NCBI RefSeq assembly: GCF_002002725.1
Contig: NZ_MUNW01000072.1
Coordinates: 28,208-92,207 of the forward strand
Length of the DNA: 64,000 bases
DNA from: Sinorhizobium sp. A49
GTDB taxonomy: Bacteria > Pseudomonadota > Alphaproteobacteria > Rhizobiales > Rhizobiaceae
Direction of reading: 5' to 3'
This document shows, one piece after another, positions 1 through 7,965 of the stretch (positions are counted from its first letter, which is position 1; each line of letters begins with the position of its first letter). Both the position numbers and the translations under genes were made by a program. Under the pieces are notes generated by a model, which saw nothing but the letters and a program-made list of their open reading frames with translations, was not told the origin of the DNA and did not search any database.

Positions 1-30
1 TTCTACCCGGTGACCAAGGCCAACGACTGA
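1..30 (+). CDS. 3' end of upstream gene, probably the peptide ABC transporter substrate-binding protein (partial)
   Basis: Only the last nine codons and a TGA stop are visible, reading FYPVTKAND. They end 78 bases before a Dpp/Opp-type permease pair and just before a terminator-like hairpin. In such operons the periplasmic binding protein gene usually stands here, so that is the inferred identity. Nothing in the nine residues proves it. Confidence 0.45.
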   Translation, partial: FYPVTKAND

Positions 31-39
31 TTGGCGATC

Positions 40-75
40 GGCATGTCGGGCGAGAATCCGCTCGACATGCCTTTT
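40..75 (+). terminator. Stem-loop with T-rich tail between binding-protein end and permease gene
   Basis: A perfect 9-bp inverted repeat (GGCATGTCG at 40-48, CGACATGCC at 63-71) is followed directly by TTTTCTTC. This is the form of a rho-independent terminator. Because the permeases continue in the same direction 34 bases later, it more likely works as a partial terminator or 3'-end stabiliser, lowering permease expression relative to the binding protein. Confidence 0.7.
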
Positions 76-108
76 CTTCATTTTCCCTGAAATCGGAACG
101 TGTGAACC

Positions 109-1146
109 GTGCTGAACTATGCACTCAGACGACTGATGATGCTGCCGATCGTTCTCTTCGCCCTGTCGTTGATGATCTTCGCGCTGCAGATGTCGCTTTC
201 GCCGACCCAGAGGCTGGCGGCCTATGCGCCGTCGCCTGACTATCTCAAGGGCGGCCAGGAAAGCATCCGCCGGATGATCGAGCAGTACGGGCTGAACGAT
301 CCCTTCTATATCCAGTACGGTCGCTGGATCGGCGGTATCCTGACCGGCAATCTCGGCTGGTCGGAGACGGCCCGCCAGCCAGTGTCGACGGCGTTGATGT
401 CGCTGTTTCCAGCAACGCTGGAACTGGTGGTGCTGGCGTTCGTCCCCTGCCTGCTGCTCGCCGTCTTCCTCGGCTCGCGCGCCGGCATCTATCTTAACCG
501 CTGGCCCGACCACGTCATCCGTATCTTCACCATTCTCGGCTGGTCGTTCCCGGTCTACGTCTTCGGCCTCTTGATGCTGCTGATCTTCTATTCGGCGCTC
601 GACTGGTTCCCGCCCGGCCGGCTCAGCCAGTGGGCGCAGACCGTGGTCAGCTCCAGCGACTTCGTCCGCTACACCGGCGCCAACACCATCGACGCGCTGC
701 TCAACGGCAATCTGGCGATCTTCGGCGATGCGCTTCGCCATCTCGCGGCACCCGTCATCACGCTGACCTATGTCAACGTTGCGAGCATGACGCGGGTGAT
801 GCGCACCTCGATGCTGGAAACGCTGCGCCAGGATTATGTTCGCACCGCCCGCGCCAAGGGTCTGCCGCGCCGCGTGGTCGAGCTGCGTCATGCCCGGCGC
901 AACGCGCTTCTGCCGCTTGCGACCATCGCCGGCATGGAGCTGGCCGTCATGATGGGCGGCGTCGTCATCACCGAGACCATCTTCGATTATGCCGGGCTCG
1001 GCCAGTTCGCCGCCAAGACCGCTGCCAATCTCGACTTCCCGGCTGTCCTTGGCTTCGGCCTCTATTTCGCGGTCGTTCTGGTGGTCATGAACCTGATCGT
1101 CGACCTCATCTATCCATTGCTCGATCCGAGGGTGAAGACGCAATGA
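109..1146 (+). CDS. ABC transporter inner-membrane permease, DppB/OppB family
   Basis: A 345-residue integral membrane protein of the binding-protein-dependent peptide permease family. The N-terminal helix (LRRLMMLPIVLFALSLMIF) is the usual DppB/OppB start, followed by a periplasmic loop and several further hydrophobic segments. The cytoplasmic EAA-type loop that docks the ATPase is visible near residues 240-265 (YVRTARAKGLPRRVVELRHA). It starts at a GTG. Its TGA stop overlaps the ATG of the second permease (ATGA), so the two are translationally coupled. No ATPase gene lies downstream, so the ATPase is either upstream of the window or shared. The substrate is inferred to be peptides from the family and the two peptidases downstream. 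Confidence 0.9.
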   Translation: MLNYALRRLMMLPIVLFALSLMIFALQMSLSPTQRLAAYAPSPDYLKGGQESIRRMIEQYGLNDPFYIQYGRWIGGILTGNLGWSETARQPVSTALMSLFPATLELVVLAFVPCLLLAVFLGSRAGIYLNRWPDHVIRIFTILGWSFPVYVFGLLMLLIFYSALDWFPPGRLSQWAQTVVSSSDFVRYTGANTIDALLNGNLAIFGDALRHLAAPVITLTYVNVASMTRVMRTSMLETLRQDYVRTARAKGLPRRVVELRHARRNALLPLATIAGMELAVMMGGVVITETIFDYAGLGQFAAKTAANLDFPAVLGFGLYFAVVLVVMNLIVDLIYPLLDPRVKTQ

Positions 1147-2015
1147 AGTTTCTTCGTTACCTCGCAAGAAATCCGGTCTCGCTGTTCGGCGTCGTGATCC
1201 TCCTCGCCTTCGTGCTGATCGCCGTCTTCGCACCCGTCCTGGCGCCACCGCAAAGCTTCCAGCTTTCACCCTACGACACGCCGCGTGCCGGCTTCCTGGC
1301 AACGCCGCAGCCGCCTTCGCCCGAAGCCGTTTTCGGCACCACGCAGGGCCAGTACGACATCTTCTACGGCGTCGTCTGGGGCACGCGCACTGCGTTCAAG
1401 ATCGGGCTCGGGGTTGTGGCGATTTCGGTACTGATCGGCACGGTCGTCGGCGCCGTTGCCGCCTACTACGGCGGTGTCATCGAGGAAGTGCTGATGCGCA
1501 TCGTCGATGTCTTCATGGCGGTGCCGTTCCTGATTGCGGCGATGGTGCTGACGGCGCTGCTCGGCAAGGGCATCGTGCCGATCACCATTGCGCTCACGAC
1601 ATTCGGGTGGATGAGTTATGCCCGTATCGTTCGAAGCGAGATCCTGAGGATCCGCGAGATGGACTATATCCATGCCGCCCGCAGCTACGGCGCCAGCGAT
1701 CTCCGGCTGATCGTGCTGCATATCCTGCCCAACGCCATGTTCCCGGTGCTCGTGCTGGCGACGATGGCGACGGGGTCCATGGTGCTGTCGGCCTCGGCGC
1801 TCAGCTTCCTCGGTGTCGGCACCGAAGAGGGCTATGCCGACTGGGGCCAGTTCATCGCCTATTCGCGCAACTGGATCGTCGGCCAGCCCGGCAATCCCTT
1901 CCAGTTCTGGTACACGCTGGCCTTCCCGGGCGCTGCCGTCTTCCTTTTCGTGTTGTCGTGGAACCTTGTGGGTGATGCGTTGCGCGACATGCTCGACCCC
2001 CGCCACGCCCATTGA
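1143..2015 (+). CDS. ABC transporter inner-membrane permease, DppC/OppC family
   Basis: A 290-residue partner permease. The start is ATG at 1143, overlapping the stop of the preceding permease by four bases; translation opens MKFLRYLARNPVSLFG, typical of DppC-type N-termini. An unusually long periplasmic insert follows the first helix (about residues 35-75), then five hydrophobic segments. The EAA loop lies near residues 175-200 (YIHAARSYGASDLRLIVLHI). It should form a heterodimeric channel with the DppB-like protein. The reading frame stays open far upstream of 1143, but that extension is antisense noise within the first permease and lacks a ribosome site. Confidence 0.9.
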   Translation: MKFLRYLARNPVSLFGVVILLAFVLIAVFAPVLAPPQSFQLSPYDTPRAGFLATPQPPSPEAVFGTTQGQYDIFYGVVWGTRTAFKIGLGVVAISVLIGTVVGAVAAYYGGVIEEVLMRIVDVFMAVPFLIAAMVLTALLGKGIVPITIALTTFGWMSYARIVRSEILRIREMDYIHAARSYGASDLRLIVLHILPNAMFPVLVLATMATGSMVLSASALSFLGVGTEEGYADWGQFIAYSRNWIVGQPGNPFQFWYTLAFPGAAVFLFVLSWNLVGDALRDMLDPRHAH

Positions 2016-2069
2016 GATCCAATCCCTTTAAGACCCCCACTCCGCATTAAGGTTCAAGGAGCATTTCCG

Positions 2070-3746
2070 ATGTCCTCTCTGTCTGCCGCCTCGATCGAGC
2101 TTTTCGAGGATCTCATCCGCCATGAGGTTGAAGACAAGGCGATCCCCTCGATCTCCTACGCCCTCGTCGACCGCGACGGCGTACTTGCCGAAGGCCATGT
2201 CCAGCGTCACGATCGCCATTTCGCCATGGGCAAGGACACCTGCTTCCGCATCGGCTCGATCACCAAGACCTTCACGTCGCTGGCGATCATGCAGCTGGTC
2301 GAGAAGGGCCTTGTCGATATCGATGTCGATGTCTCGACCTATCTGCCCGGCTTCAAGCCGGAGAACCCGTTCGCCGGCGCCGAGGGTGGGCCTTACGGCT
2401 CGGTGATCAGCCTGCGCAAGCTGATGACCCATACGGCGGGTCTCGTGCGCGAACCGAAGAGCGGCCACTATCTCGACGCCACCCGGCCGCCGCTCGAAGA
2501 TACGGTCAACGAGCTGGCAAGCTCTGTTCTGAAGCAGGATCCGAGCCTCGGGATAATGCACTATTCCAATGCCGGCATCGCCGTCGTCGGCCGGGTGATC
2601 GAGACGGTCACCGGCCAGAGTTATTCCGACTATGTCGCCGCCAACATCCTGAAGCCGCTCGGCATGGACGGCTCGTCCTGCGGCATGGCGCCCGGCATTC
2701 GCGAGCGGCTTGCGCCTGCCGACATGTGGACGCTCGATGGCGACACGCCGGCGCCGGTGTTCAGCCTCGGCGGGTCGCCGGCCGGCAACATCTTCTCCAC
2801 CACCGGCGACATGGCGCGCTACGCCCAATGCCTGCTGCGTGGCGGTTTCGATACCGAGGGCAATTCCATCATCTCGCCGGCGTCGCTGCGCGAAATGTGG
2901 ACGCCGTTCGGCAAGCGTCCGGGCGGCCACGACAAGACGCTTAACGGTTATGGCCTGTGCTTCGGCGCCGGCGAAGTCGACGGCTGGACCTCTGTCGGTC
3001 ACGGTGGCGCGGTCTACGGCTACGCCTCGCAGATGATGCTTCTGCCGGCCGCCGGCGTCGGTGTGCTGATCTTCGCGACCCTTGATTTCGCCAACCAGAT
3101 CGCCTCGCGGCTCGGTGTCGACGGCGTGCGCATCGTCCTTGCCGAGCGCAAGATGGGCAAGATGCCGGAGCGTACCCAGCGTCCGCCGGAGATCTCAGAG
3201 GCGCAATTCAAGACGCTGCCCGGCTACTACCGCGACGACGCCACGCAGGAGATCGTCGAGGTCAAGTCGAAGGACGGCAAGATCTACCTGATGGGCGAGG
3301 GCGTGCCGCACCAGATCCGGCCGGTCGCCGGCAACGACTTCGTCATCGATGGCCGCATTTACGGACGCGGCGCAGACTATGCCCATATGAACCTCGCCTT
3401 CCCCGACGCCGGCAAGCTCGTCTGGAAGGACGCGACCTGGACCCGCATCGATGCGCCCGATGACGAGACCGTGCCCGACGCGATCGCGCCGCATCTCGGT
3501 GAATACGGTCCGGATTTCAACATCACCTACCTGACCTACAGCCATGGCGGGTTGAAGTGCCTGATCGAATACTTCTGCACCCATACCTGCGAGCCGGTCG
3601 AGGAAGGGCGTTTCCGCATGCATGGGCGGCTTTATGAAGACGAGATCCTCGAGCTCGATGCCGTCGATGACAACGGCAAGCGCGGCATCCGCGTCGGGCC
3701 GATGTTCCTGGAGCGGCGGAGCCCCTCCCAGGCGGCAGCGGCGTGA
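2070..3746 (+). CDS. Serine hydrolase of the beta-lactamase/penicillin-binding-protein (S12) family, possibly a D-aminopeptidase
   Basis: A 558-residue protein with the three class C beta-lactamase/S12 motifs: S63-x-x-K66 (SITK, nucleophile and base), Y165-S-N167 and H311-G-G313. The catalytic domain fills roughly residues 1-350. The remaining ~200 residues form an extra C-terminal region, as in Ochrobactrum D-aminopeptidase (DAP, about 520 residues), which cleaves N-terminal D-amino acids. No clear signal peptide is seen, so a cytoplasmic location is likely. It follows the permeases by 54 bases, with AAGGAGC before the ATG. Its stop overlaps the next gene (GTGA). Companion genes (peptide permeases, M55 D-aminopeptidase) favour a peptidase acting on imported D-containing peptides. 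An esterase or beta-lactamase-like role cannot be excluded. Confidence 0.85.
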   Translation: MSSLSAASIELFEDLIRHEVEDKAIPSISYALVDRDGVLAEGHVQRHDRHFAMGKDTCFRIGSITKTFTSLAIMQLVEKGLVDIDVDVSTYLPGFKPENPFAGAEGGPYGSVISLRKLMTHTAGLVREPKSGHYLDATRPPLEDTVNELASSVLKQDPSLGIMHYSNAGIAVVGRVIETVTGQSYSDYVAANILKPLGMDGSSCGMAPGIRERLAPADMWTLDGDTPAPVFSLGGSPAGNIFSTTGDMARYAQCLLRGGFDTEGNSIISPASLREMWTPFGKRPGGHDKTLNGYGLCFGAGEVDGWTSVGHGGAVYGYASQMMLLPAAGVGVLIFATLDFANQIASRLGVDGVRIVLAERKMGKMPERTQRPPEISEAQFKTLPGYYRDDATQEIVEVKSKDGKIYLMGEGVPHQIRPVAGNDFVIDGRIYGRGADYAHMNLAFPDAGKLVWKDATWTRIDAPDDETVPDAIAPHLGEYGPDFNITYLTYSHGGLKCLIEYFCTHTCEPVEEGRFRMHGRLYEDEILELDAVDDNGKRGIRVGPMFLERRSPSQAAAA

Positions 3747-4849
3747 GCCGGACCATGGCCGCTCCGATCAGGATGGAGTCACCCCTCGGCGCCCGCATGT
3801 TCATCGGCGGGCGCGAGGTCGACTACTATTGCGGCACGTCCTATTTCTGCCTGCACGGCCACCCCGAGGTGATCGAGGCGGCCTGCGACGCCACGCGGCA
3901 GTACGGCATGGGGCCGGGCACGCTCGCCCATATGCAGGTCTATGCCGACCTGCAGGAGCGGCTGCGCGACTGGTTCGGCACGGAGGAGGTCGTCTACATG
4001 GTCTCCGGCTACACCAGCCCGATGGTGCTGCTGCAGGGGCTGCGCGACGATTTCGACGTCATCCTGATGGATTCCGCCACGCATTACAGCACCCGCGATG
4101 CGATCCCGACGCTCGGCAAACGGATCCACGAGTTTCGCCATGCCGACCCGGAGGATCTCGCAGCACAGCTGTCACAGCATGTGAAACCGGGCGAGCGGCC
4201 GGCCGTTCTGACCGATGGCGTCTTCCCGTCCTCGGGCAAGCTCGCGCCGCTTGTCGACTATCGCCAGGCGATGGCGCCCTATGAAGGGGCACTTCTCTGC
4301 ATCGACGATTCCCATGGTGTCGGCGTTCTCGGCGCGACCGGCCGCGGCTCGTTGCAGCATGCCGGGCTCGAAGGCGAGGGAAACTATCTCGCCGGCACCT
4401 TGAGTAAGGCGTTTGGCGCGCTCGGTGGCGTCGTTCCTGGCGATGCCGCCCTTGCAGAAAAAATTGCCCGCAACGCGATGATCATGCGCGGCGCCTCGCC
4501 GGCACCGCCCGGCCTTGCTGCGGCCGCCGCCGCATCGTTGCGGGTGCTGCAAACGACACCGGAAAAGCGCGCCAACCTCACCCGCAACATCAAGCATGTA
4601 CGCAGTGGCCTCAGGGCGCTCGGCTTCGAGGTCGCCGACATGCCGGTGCCGATCGTCACCGTCAAGGGCGTGACCGATCTGGAACAGCTGCGCGATCGTC
4701 TCGCCGAACGCGACATCATCGTCCGGGTGCAGCAGGCGGGCGGCTATTCCGATGCGCCCGATGTGCCGAGCCTGCGGCTCGCGGTGTTTTCCGAACATTC
4801 CCCGGCTCAGATCGATCTGCTGCTGCAGTCGATGGCCGAGCTTCTTTGA
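3743..4849 (+). CDS. PLP-dependent alpha-oxoamine-synthase-like aminotransferase-fold enzyme
   Basis: A 368-residue fold-type I PLP enzyme resembling 8-amino-7-oxononanoate synthase (BioF) and 2-amino-3-ketobutyrate CoA ligase (Kbl). The phosphate/cofactor motif DDSHGVGVLG (about 188-197) and the Schiff-base lysine K222 in TLSKAFGALGG are clear. The N-terminal substrate loop differs from BioF/Kbl/HemA: the usual SNDYLGL and GGSR signatures read CGTSYFCLHG and YGMGPGT. It may therefore use a different acyl or amino-acid substrate. It starts with GTG, overlapping the S12 hydrolase stop by four bases, and its own stop lies within the leader of the M55 peptidase. No biotin genes are nearby. In this context it probably processes an amino acid released from peptides; the reaction is unknown. 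Confidence 0.8.
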   Translation: MSRTMAAPIRMESPLGARMFIGGREVDYYCGTSYFCLHGHPEVIEAACDATRQYGMGPGTLAHMQVYADLQERLRDWFGTEEVVYMVSGYTSPMVLLQGLRDDFDVILMDSATHYSTRDAIPTLGKRIHEFRHADPEDLAAQLSQHVKPGERPAVLTDGVFPSSGKLAPLVDYRQAMAPYEGALLCIDDSHGVGVLGATGRGSLQHAGLEGEGNYLAGTLSKAFGALGGVVPGDAALAEKIARNAMIMRGASPAPPGLAAAAAASLRVLQTTPEKRANLTRNIKHVRSGLRALGFEVADMPVPIVTVKGVTDLEQLRDRLAERDIIVRVQQAGGYSDAPDVPSLRLAVFSEHSPAQIDLLLQSMAELL

Positions 4850-4866
4850 GAGATGAGAGAACGATC

Positions 4867-5664
4867 ATGAAGGTTTTTATCAGCGCTGATATCGAGGGCA
4901 CGGCGGGGATCACCGCCTGGGACGAGGCCAAGAAGGGCCATCCGGAATACGAGGAATTCCGCGAATACATGACCGACGAGCTGGTGGCCGCCTGCGAAGG
5001 CGCAAAGGCTGCCGGTGCCAAGGAGATCGTGGTCAAGGACGCGCATTCGACCGCCCGCAACCTGATCCTGTCGAAACTGCCGGCCTATGTCAGCATCGTC
5101 AGGGGCTGGAGCGGCCACCCCGATCTGATGATGTTCGGCATCGACAAGAGCTTTTCGGCAGCGCTCTACACCGGCTATCACAACAAGGCCGGCACCGATA
5201 CCAACCCGCTCGCCCACACGCTGACCGGCACGGTCTCGCGGCTCCTGATCAATGGCGAAGTGGCGTCGGAATTCACCCTGAACGCGCTATGTGCTGCGCG
5301 CTACGGCGTGCCGTCGGCGTTTCTTTCTGGTGACGCCGGCATGTGCGCCGAGGCCAAGGCGATCGCTTCAGGTATCGGCACCGTTGCCACCAGTGAGGGT
5401 TTTGGTCCGGCGACCCGGTCGCTGACGCCAAAGGCTGCGGTTGCCGCCATTCGCGAGGGCGTGGAGAAGGCGCTTTCGGGCGACCTGAAGACCTGCCTGC
5501 CGAAACTTGCCGACCGGTTCGAGCTGGTCGTCGAATACACGACACCGATCGAGGCCTATCGCGGTAGCTGGTACCCCGGCGTCGAGCATGTCGCTGCCCG
5601 CACGCTGCGCTTCGAGGCCAGTGACTTCTTCGAAATCCAGCGTGCCATCCGCTTCATCGTCTGA
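4867..5664 (+). CDS. M55 family D-aminopeptidase (DppA-like)
   Basis: A 265-residue metallopeptidase of family M55, whose Bacillus subtilis member DppA is a zinc-dependent D-Ala-specific aminopeptidase forming a decameric ring. The metal-binding residues are visible: D8 and E10 in ADIEGTAG, H60 in KDAH, H105 in TGYH and E135 in VASEF. I chose ATG 4867, which is preceded by GAGAGATGAGAGA and gives the conserved start MKVFISADIEG. A TTG at 4846 overlapping the previous stop would add seven residues. It is the last gene of the five-gene peptide unit and overlaps the convergent DUF1801 gene by 11 bases at its 3' end. Confidence 0.9.
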   Translation: MKVFISADIEGTAGITAWDEAKKGHPEYEEFREYMTDELVAACEGAKAAGAKEIVVKDAHSTARNLILSKLPAYVSIVRGWSGHPDLMMFGIDKSFSAALYTGYHNKAGTDTNPLAHTLTGTVSRLLINGEVASEFTLNALCAARYGVPSAFLSGDAGMCAEAKAIASGIGTVATSEGFGPATRSLTPKAAVAAIREGVEKALSGDLKTCLPKLADRFELVVEYTTPIEAYRGSWYPGVEHVAARTLRFEASDFFEIQRAIRFIV

Positions 5665-6115
5665 GCAGGGCCGCGGGCGGCGGGCGCGACGTTGCATCGC
5701 TCCCCGCCGTGCGGCGGTGATAGGTCAGAGCCGCCCGCAGGCAGAGCGATAGCGGTTCTGTCGGCAGATCGCCTGTGGTCGGCAACAAGAGGGCGCGGTT
5801 GCCCTCGAAGACAAAACTGTTGCCGAAGTGAACGCGGAAGCTTTCGACAAGTGTTGTCTTGCAGTTGAAGAACACCGCGCCTTGTCCAGGCGCGGATTTG
5901 ACGACGCCCAACCGGATCGTCGTTCCGCTTTTGCTTGCCTGCGTCAGATAGGCAGGCTCGCCCCATTTCAGCGTTTCCGTCAGCGGTCCTACGCCTTGCG
6001 TCTCGGCGGCAACGATATAGATGAGATCGCGAACCTCGAGGAGGCGCGTCCGTACAGTCGCCGCATGTTGCGAAAGCACCTCGGCGACAGCAGATGGAAC
6101 GGGTGGGATCGTCAT
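5654..6115 (-). CDS. DUF1801 domain protein
   Basis: A 153-residue small soluble protein resembling the DUF1801/YdhG-like family (iron-chaperone-like fold of unknown function), with the family-style stretch LKWGEPAYLT near residues 48-57 and a hydrophobic strand-rich core. Its ATG overlaps the stop of the upstream AraC-type regulator (ATGA), so the two are translationally coupled. Its 3' end overlaps the M55 gene tail-to-tail by 11 bases. Pairing of DUF1801 proteins with AraC/GyrI-like regulators is common, but no reaction is known. Confidence 0.75.
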   Translation of the reverse strand: MTIPPVPSAVAEVLSQHAATVRTRLLEVRDLIYIVAAETQGVGPLTETLKWGEPAYLTQASKSGTTIRLGVVKSAPGQGAVFFNCKTTLVESFRVHFGNSFVFEGNRALLLPTTGDLPTEPLSLCLRAALTYHRRTAGSDATSRPPPAALLRR

Positions 6116-6972
6116 GGCGTGCTTTTCAGCGGCAGATGGATGTCGGTCCGCAATTCGCTCTGGGGCACCATGCGTGGATCGTCAAGATAGGCTTCGAAGA
6201 CCGGCGCATCGTCCGGCTCATGGCCTGATCCGGGCAGCCATACGCCGAGGAACCAGCGATAGGCGCCGCGCATTGCCGCATAGGGACCGGTGTAGCTCAG
6301 CTTTGCGTAGGAGCCTCCACGCAGGACCGTTTCGGTCATTGGCGGGGCGAACGTGATTGGACCGGCAACCGGCATGCTGGCGCGAGAGCGCAAGTCCTCT
6401 TCAGGACCGAGCTCGGGATCCCTGAAGAATACCCCGATCATCTCCGGTCGGTCCGGCAATGCCGCACGGGCCGCAAGTTCGCCAAAGAGCCGCGCCATCG
6501 CCCGGTCGATTTCCATGTAGGAGCCCCGATGGTCGATCGACGCACACCGTCGCTCGGGCAGGGTAACGACGCTCACCGGAAAGCCGTTTGTGTCCCCAGA
6601 AGCATTGGCCGCCCTGAAGGCGGCATGCGGACCATTATGCCGATAGGCGGCGGGCGTCGTGCCAAAGGTTTCCCTGAACGCGCGCCCGAATGTGTCGGTT
6701 GAACCATATCCGGCGCGATCGGCAACGGTGGCGATATCGACATCCGAATTGGCCAGCCGGTCGGCAGCGCGCTGCAGCCGGAGCCTGCGAATGGTCGCCG
6801 CGATGGTCTCGCCGCGCATGGCCGAGTAGATCCGGCTCCAGTGATAGGGGGAGAGGCAGGCGACGTCGGCCAGTTCGTCGAAGGAGATATCCTCTTCCAG
6901 ATGCGCATAGACATGATCGATGACCCTGTTCATCCGTGCATCGTAGCTCGCCTGCGTCAGTGCCTTGCGCAT
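6112..6972 (-). CDS. AraC family transcriptional regulator with C-terminal GyrI-like effector domain
   Basis: A 286-residue regulator. The two helix-turn-helix motifs of the AraC/XylS DNA-binding domain are at the N-terminus (about residues 10-110; ISFDELADVACLSPYHWSR and VADRAGYGSTDTFGRAFRE). The C-terminal half (about 125-286) is a GyrI/Rob-like small-molecule-binding domain, ending in the usual hydrophobic-peptide-and-DIHLP pattern. This architecture matches Rob/SoxS-type or TipA-like drug-responsive regulators. I chose the ATG at 6972 because it puts the HTH at the expected position; the frame is open to 7176 but has no better start. It lies downstream of an efflux pump operon on the same strand. 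Confidence 0.85.
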   Translation of the reverse strand: MRKALTQASYDARMNRVIDHVYAHLEEDISFDELADVACLSPYHWSRIYSAMRGETIAATIRRLRLQRAADRLANSDVDIATVADRAGYGSTDTFGRAFRETFGTTPAAYRHNGPHAAFRAANASGDTNGFPVSVVTLPERRCASIDHRGSYMEIDRAMARLFGELAARAALPDRPEMIGVFFRDPELGPEEDLRSRASMPVAGPITFAPPMTETVLRGGSYAKLSYTGPYAAMRGAYRWFLGVWLPGSGHEPDDAPVFEAYLDDPRMVPQSELRTDIHLPLKSTP

Positions 6973-7141
6973 CGTTGTCCCCACGGCTCTCCAAACCACG
7001 AAGTGATTTGCACAAGATGCACCGGCAAATCTTGCGGATTTGAAGATCTTGCCGACGCTAACGCCATTATTCGTCTCCCGAACGCGCGCCGCCAGCGTCG
7101 CGACCCGTCCACGGCATCCATTGGCGACGGGATGATGGCCG

Positions 7142-7846
7142 TCAGTAGCTGAGCTTGGGATACCAGTCCGTGCCACGGCCTTCCGGCGTCAGGTCCAGGA
7201 TCGACCAGAGCGACGCGATGTCAGGTGCATCCCTCGGGTCCTGGCCTGGGTCGGCCATCTCCATCGTCATCTCGCTGGCCCAGAAAAGCCTGACGGTCTC
7301 GCCATCACGTTTGAAGACGCCAAGTGCCGGGTTTTCGCTTCCATCCGCATTGATGAGGCCGAGATCACGGGCATAGCCGTCGCCGACGGTCTGGACGAAG
7401 TCGAGGTCTCGCCAACCTCGTTCCTGCGCGAATGCCAGTTGGCGTTCGACCGGGCTGCGGCCAAGGATCTTCAGCGCCACCCGCTGCTTGATGTCGGCGG
7501 CGTTGCCGTTCACCGCACCGAGCCAGTTCGTGCACATCGGGCAGGGACGGGCGCGCTCTGGCCCGTACATCCAGAAATAGGTGACAAGCGTCTGCTTGTC
7601 GCCGAAGAGTTCGACCAGGCCGACTTCGTTGCCGTTGGCATCCTTGAAGCGATAATCCTTTTCGATCACCGGCCCATCCGGCAGAGACCGCCGCAGCTCG
7701 ACCAGCCGCGTCATTTGCCGTCGGAACTCGATTTCTTCGCGCAGCAGGGCCTGCCGCGCTTTTCTATATTCCGCCGTTTCGCCGGGAAAAGGCGACTTGC
7801 CCTTAGCTGCGAGATCCGGCGCCGGAACGAGTTGATCGAAGCCCAT
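7142..7846 (-). CDS. DUF899 family thioredoxin-like protein
   Basis: A 234-residue protein of the DUF899 (predicted dithiol-disulfide oxidoreductase) family. A thioredoxin-fold CxxC is visible as CPMC in the middle (RARPCPMCTNWLGA), after the family signature EYRKARQALLREE near the N-terminus and the strand TLVTYFWMYG. The start ATG at 7846 is preceded by GAGGACAGGGAT. It lies 119 bases downstream of the RND pump gene on the same strand and 169 bases upstream of the AraC/GyrI gene, so it may be a late gene of the efflux transcript or separate. Substrate unknown. Confidence 0.85.
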   Translation of the reverse strand: MGFDQLVPAPDLAAKGKSPFPGETAEYRKARQALLREEIEFRRQMTRLVELRRSLPDGPVIEKDYRFKDANGNEVGLVELFGDKQTLVTYFWMYGPERARPCPMCTNWLGAVNGNAADIKQRVALKILGRSPVERQLAFAQERGWRDLDFVQTVGDGYARDLGLINADGSENPALGVFKRDGETVRLFWASEMTMEMADPGQDPRDAPDIASLWSILDLTPEGRGTDWYPKLSY

Positions 7847-7965
7847 ATCCCTGTCCTCGTTTTGTCGATCCCAACTAACGGCCCTGAGCCTTCCGGGTTC
7901 CCGAGCGGATGAAGGAATGCACGCGGTTGTCTGCCGGGCGCGCGTGGAGGTGTGAGGACGAGACG

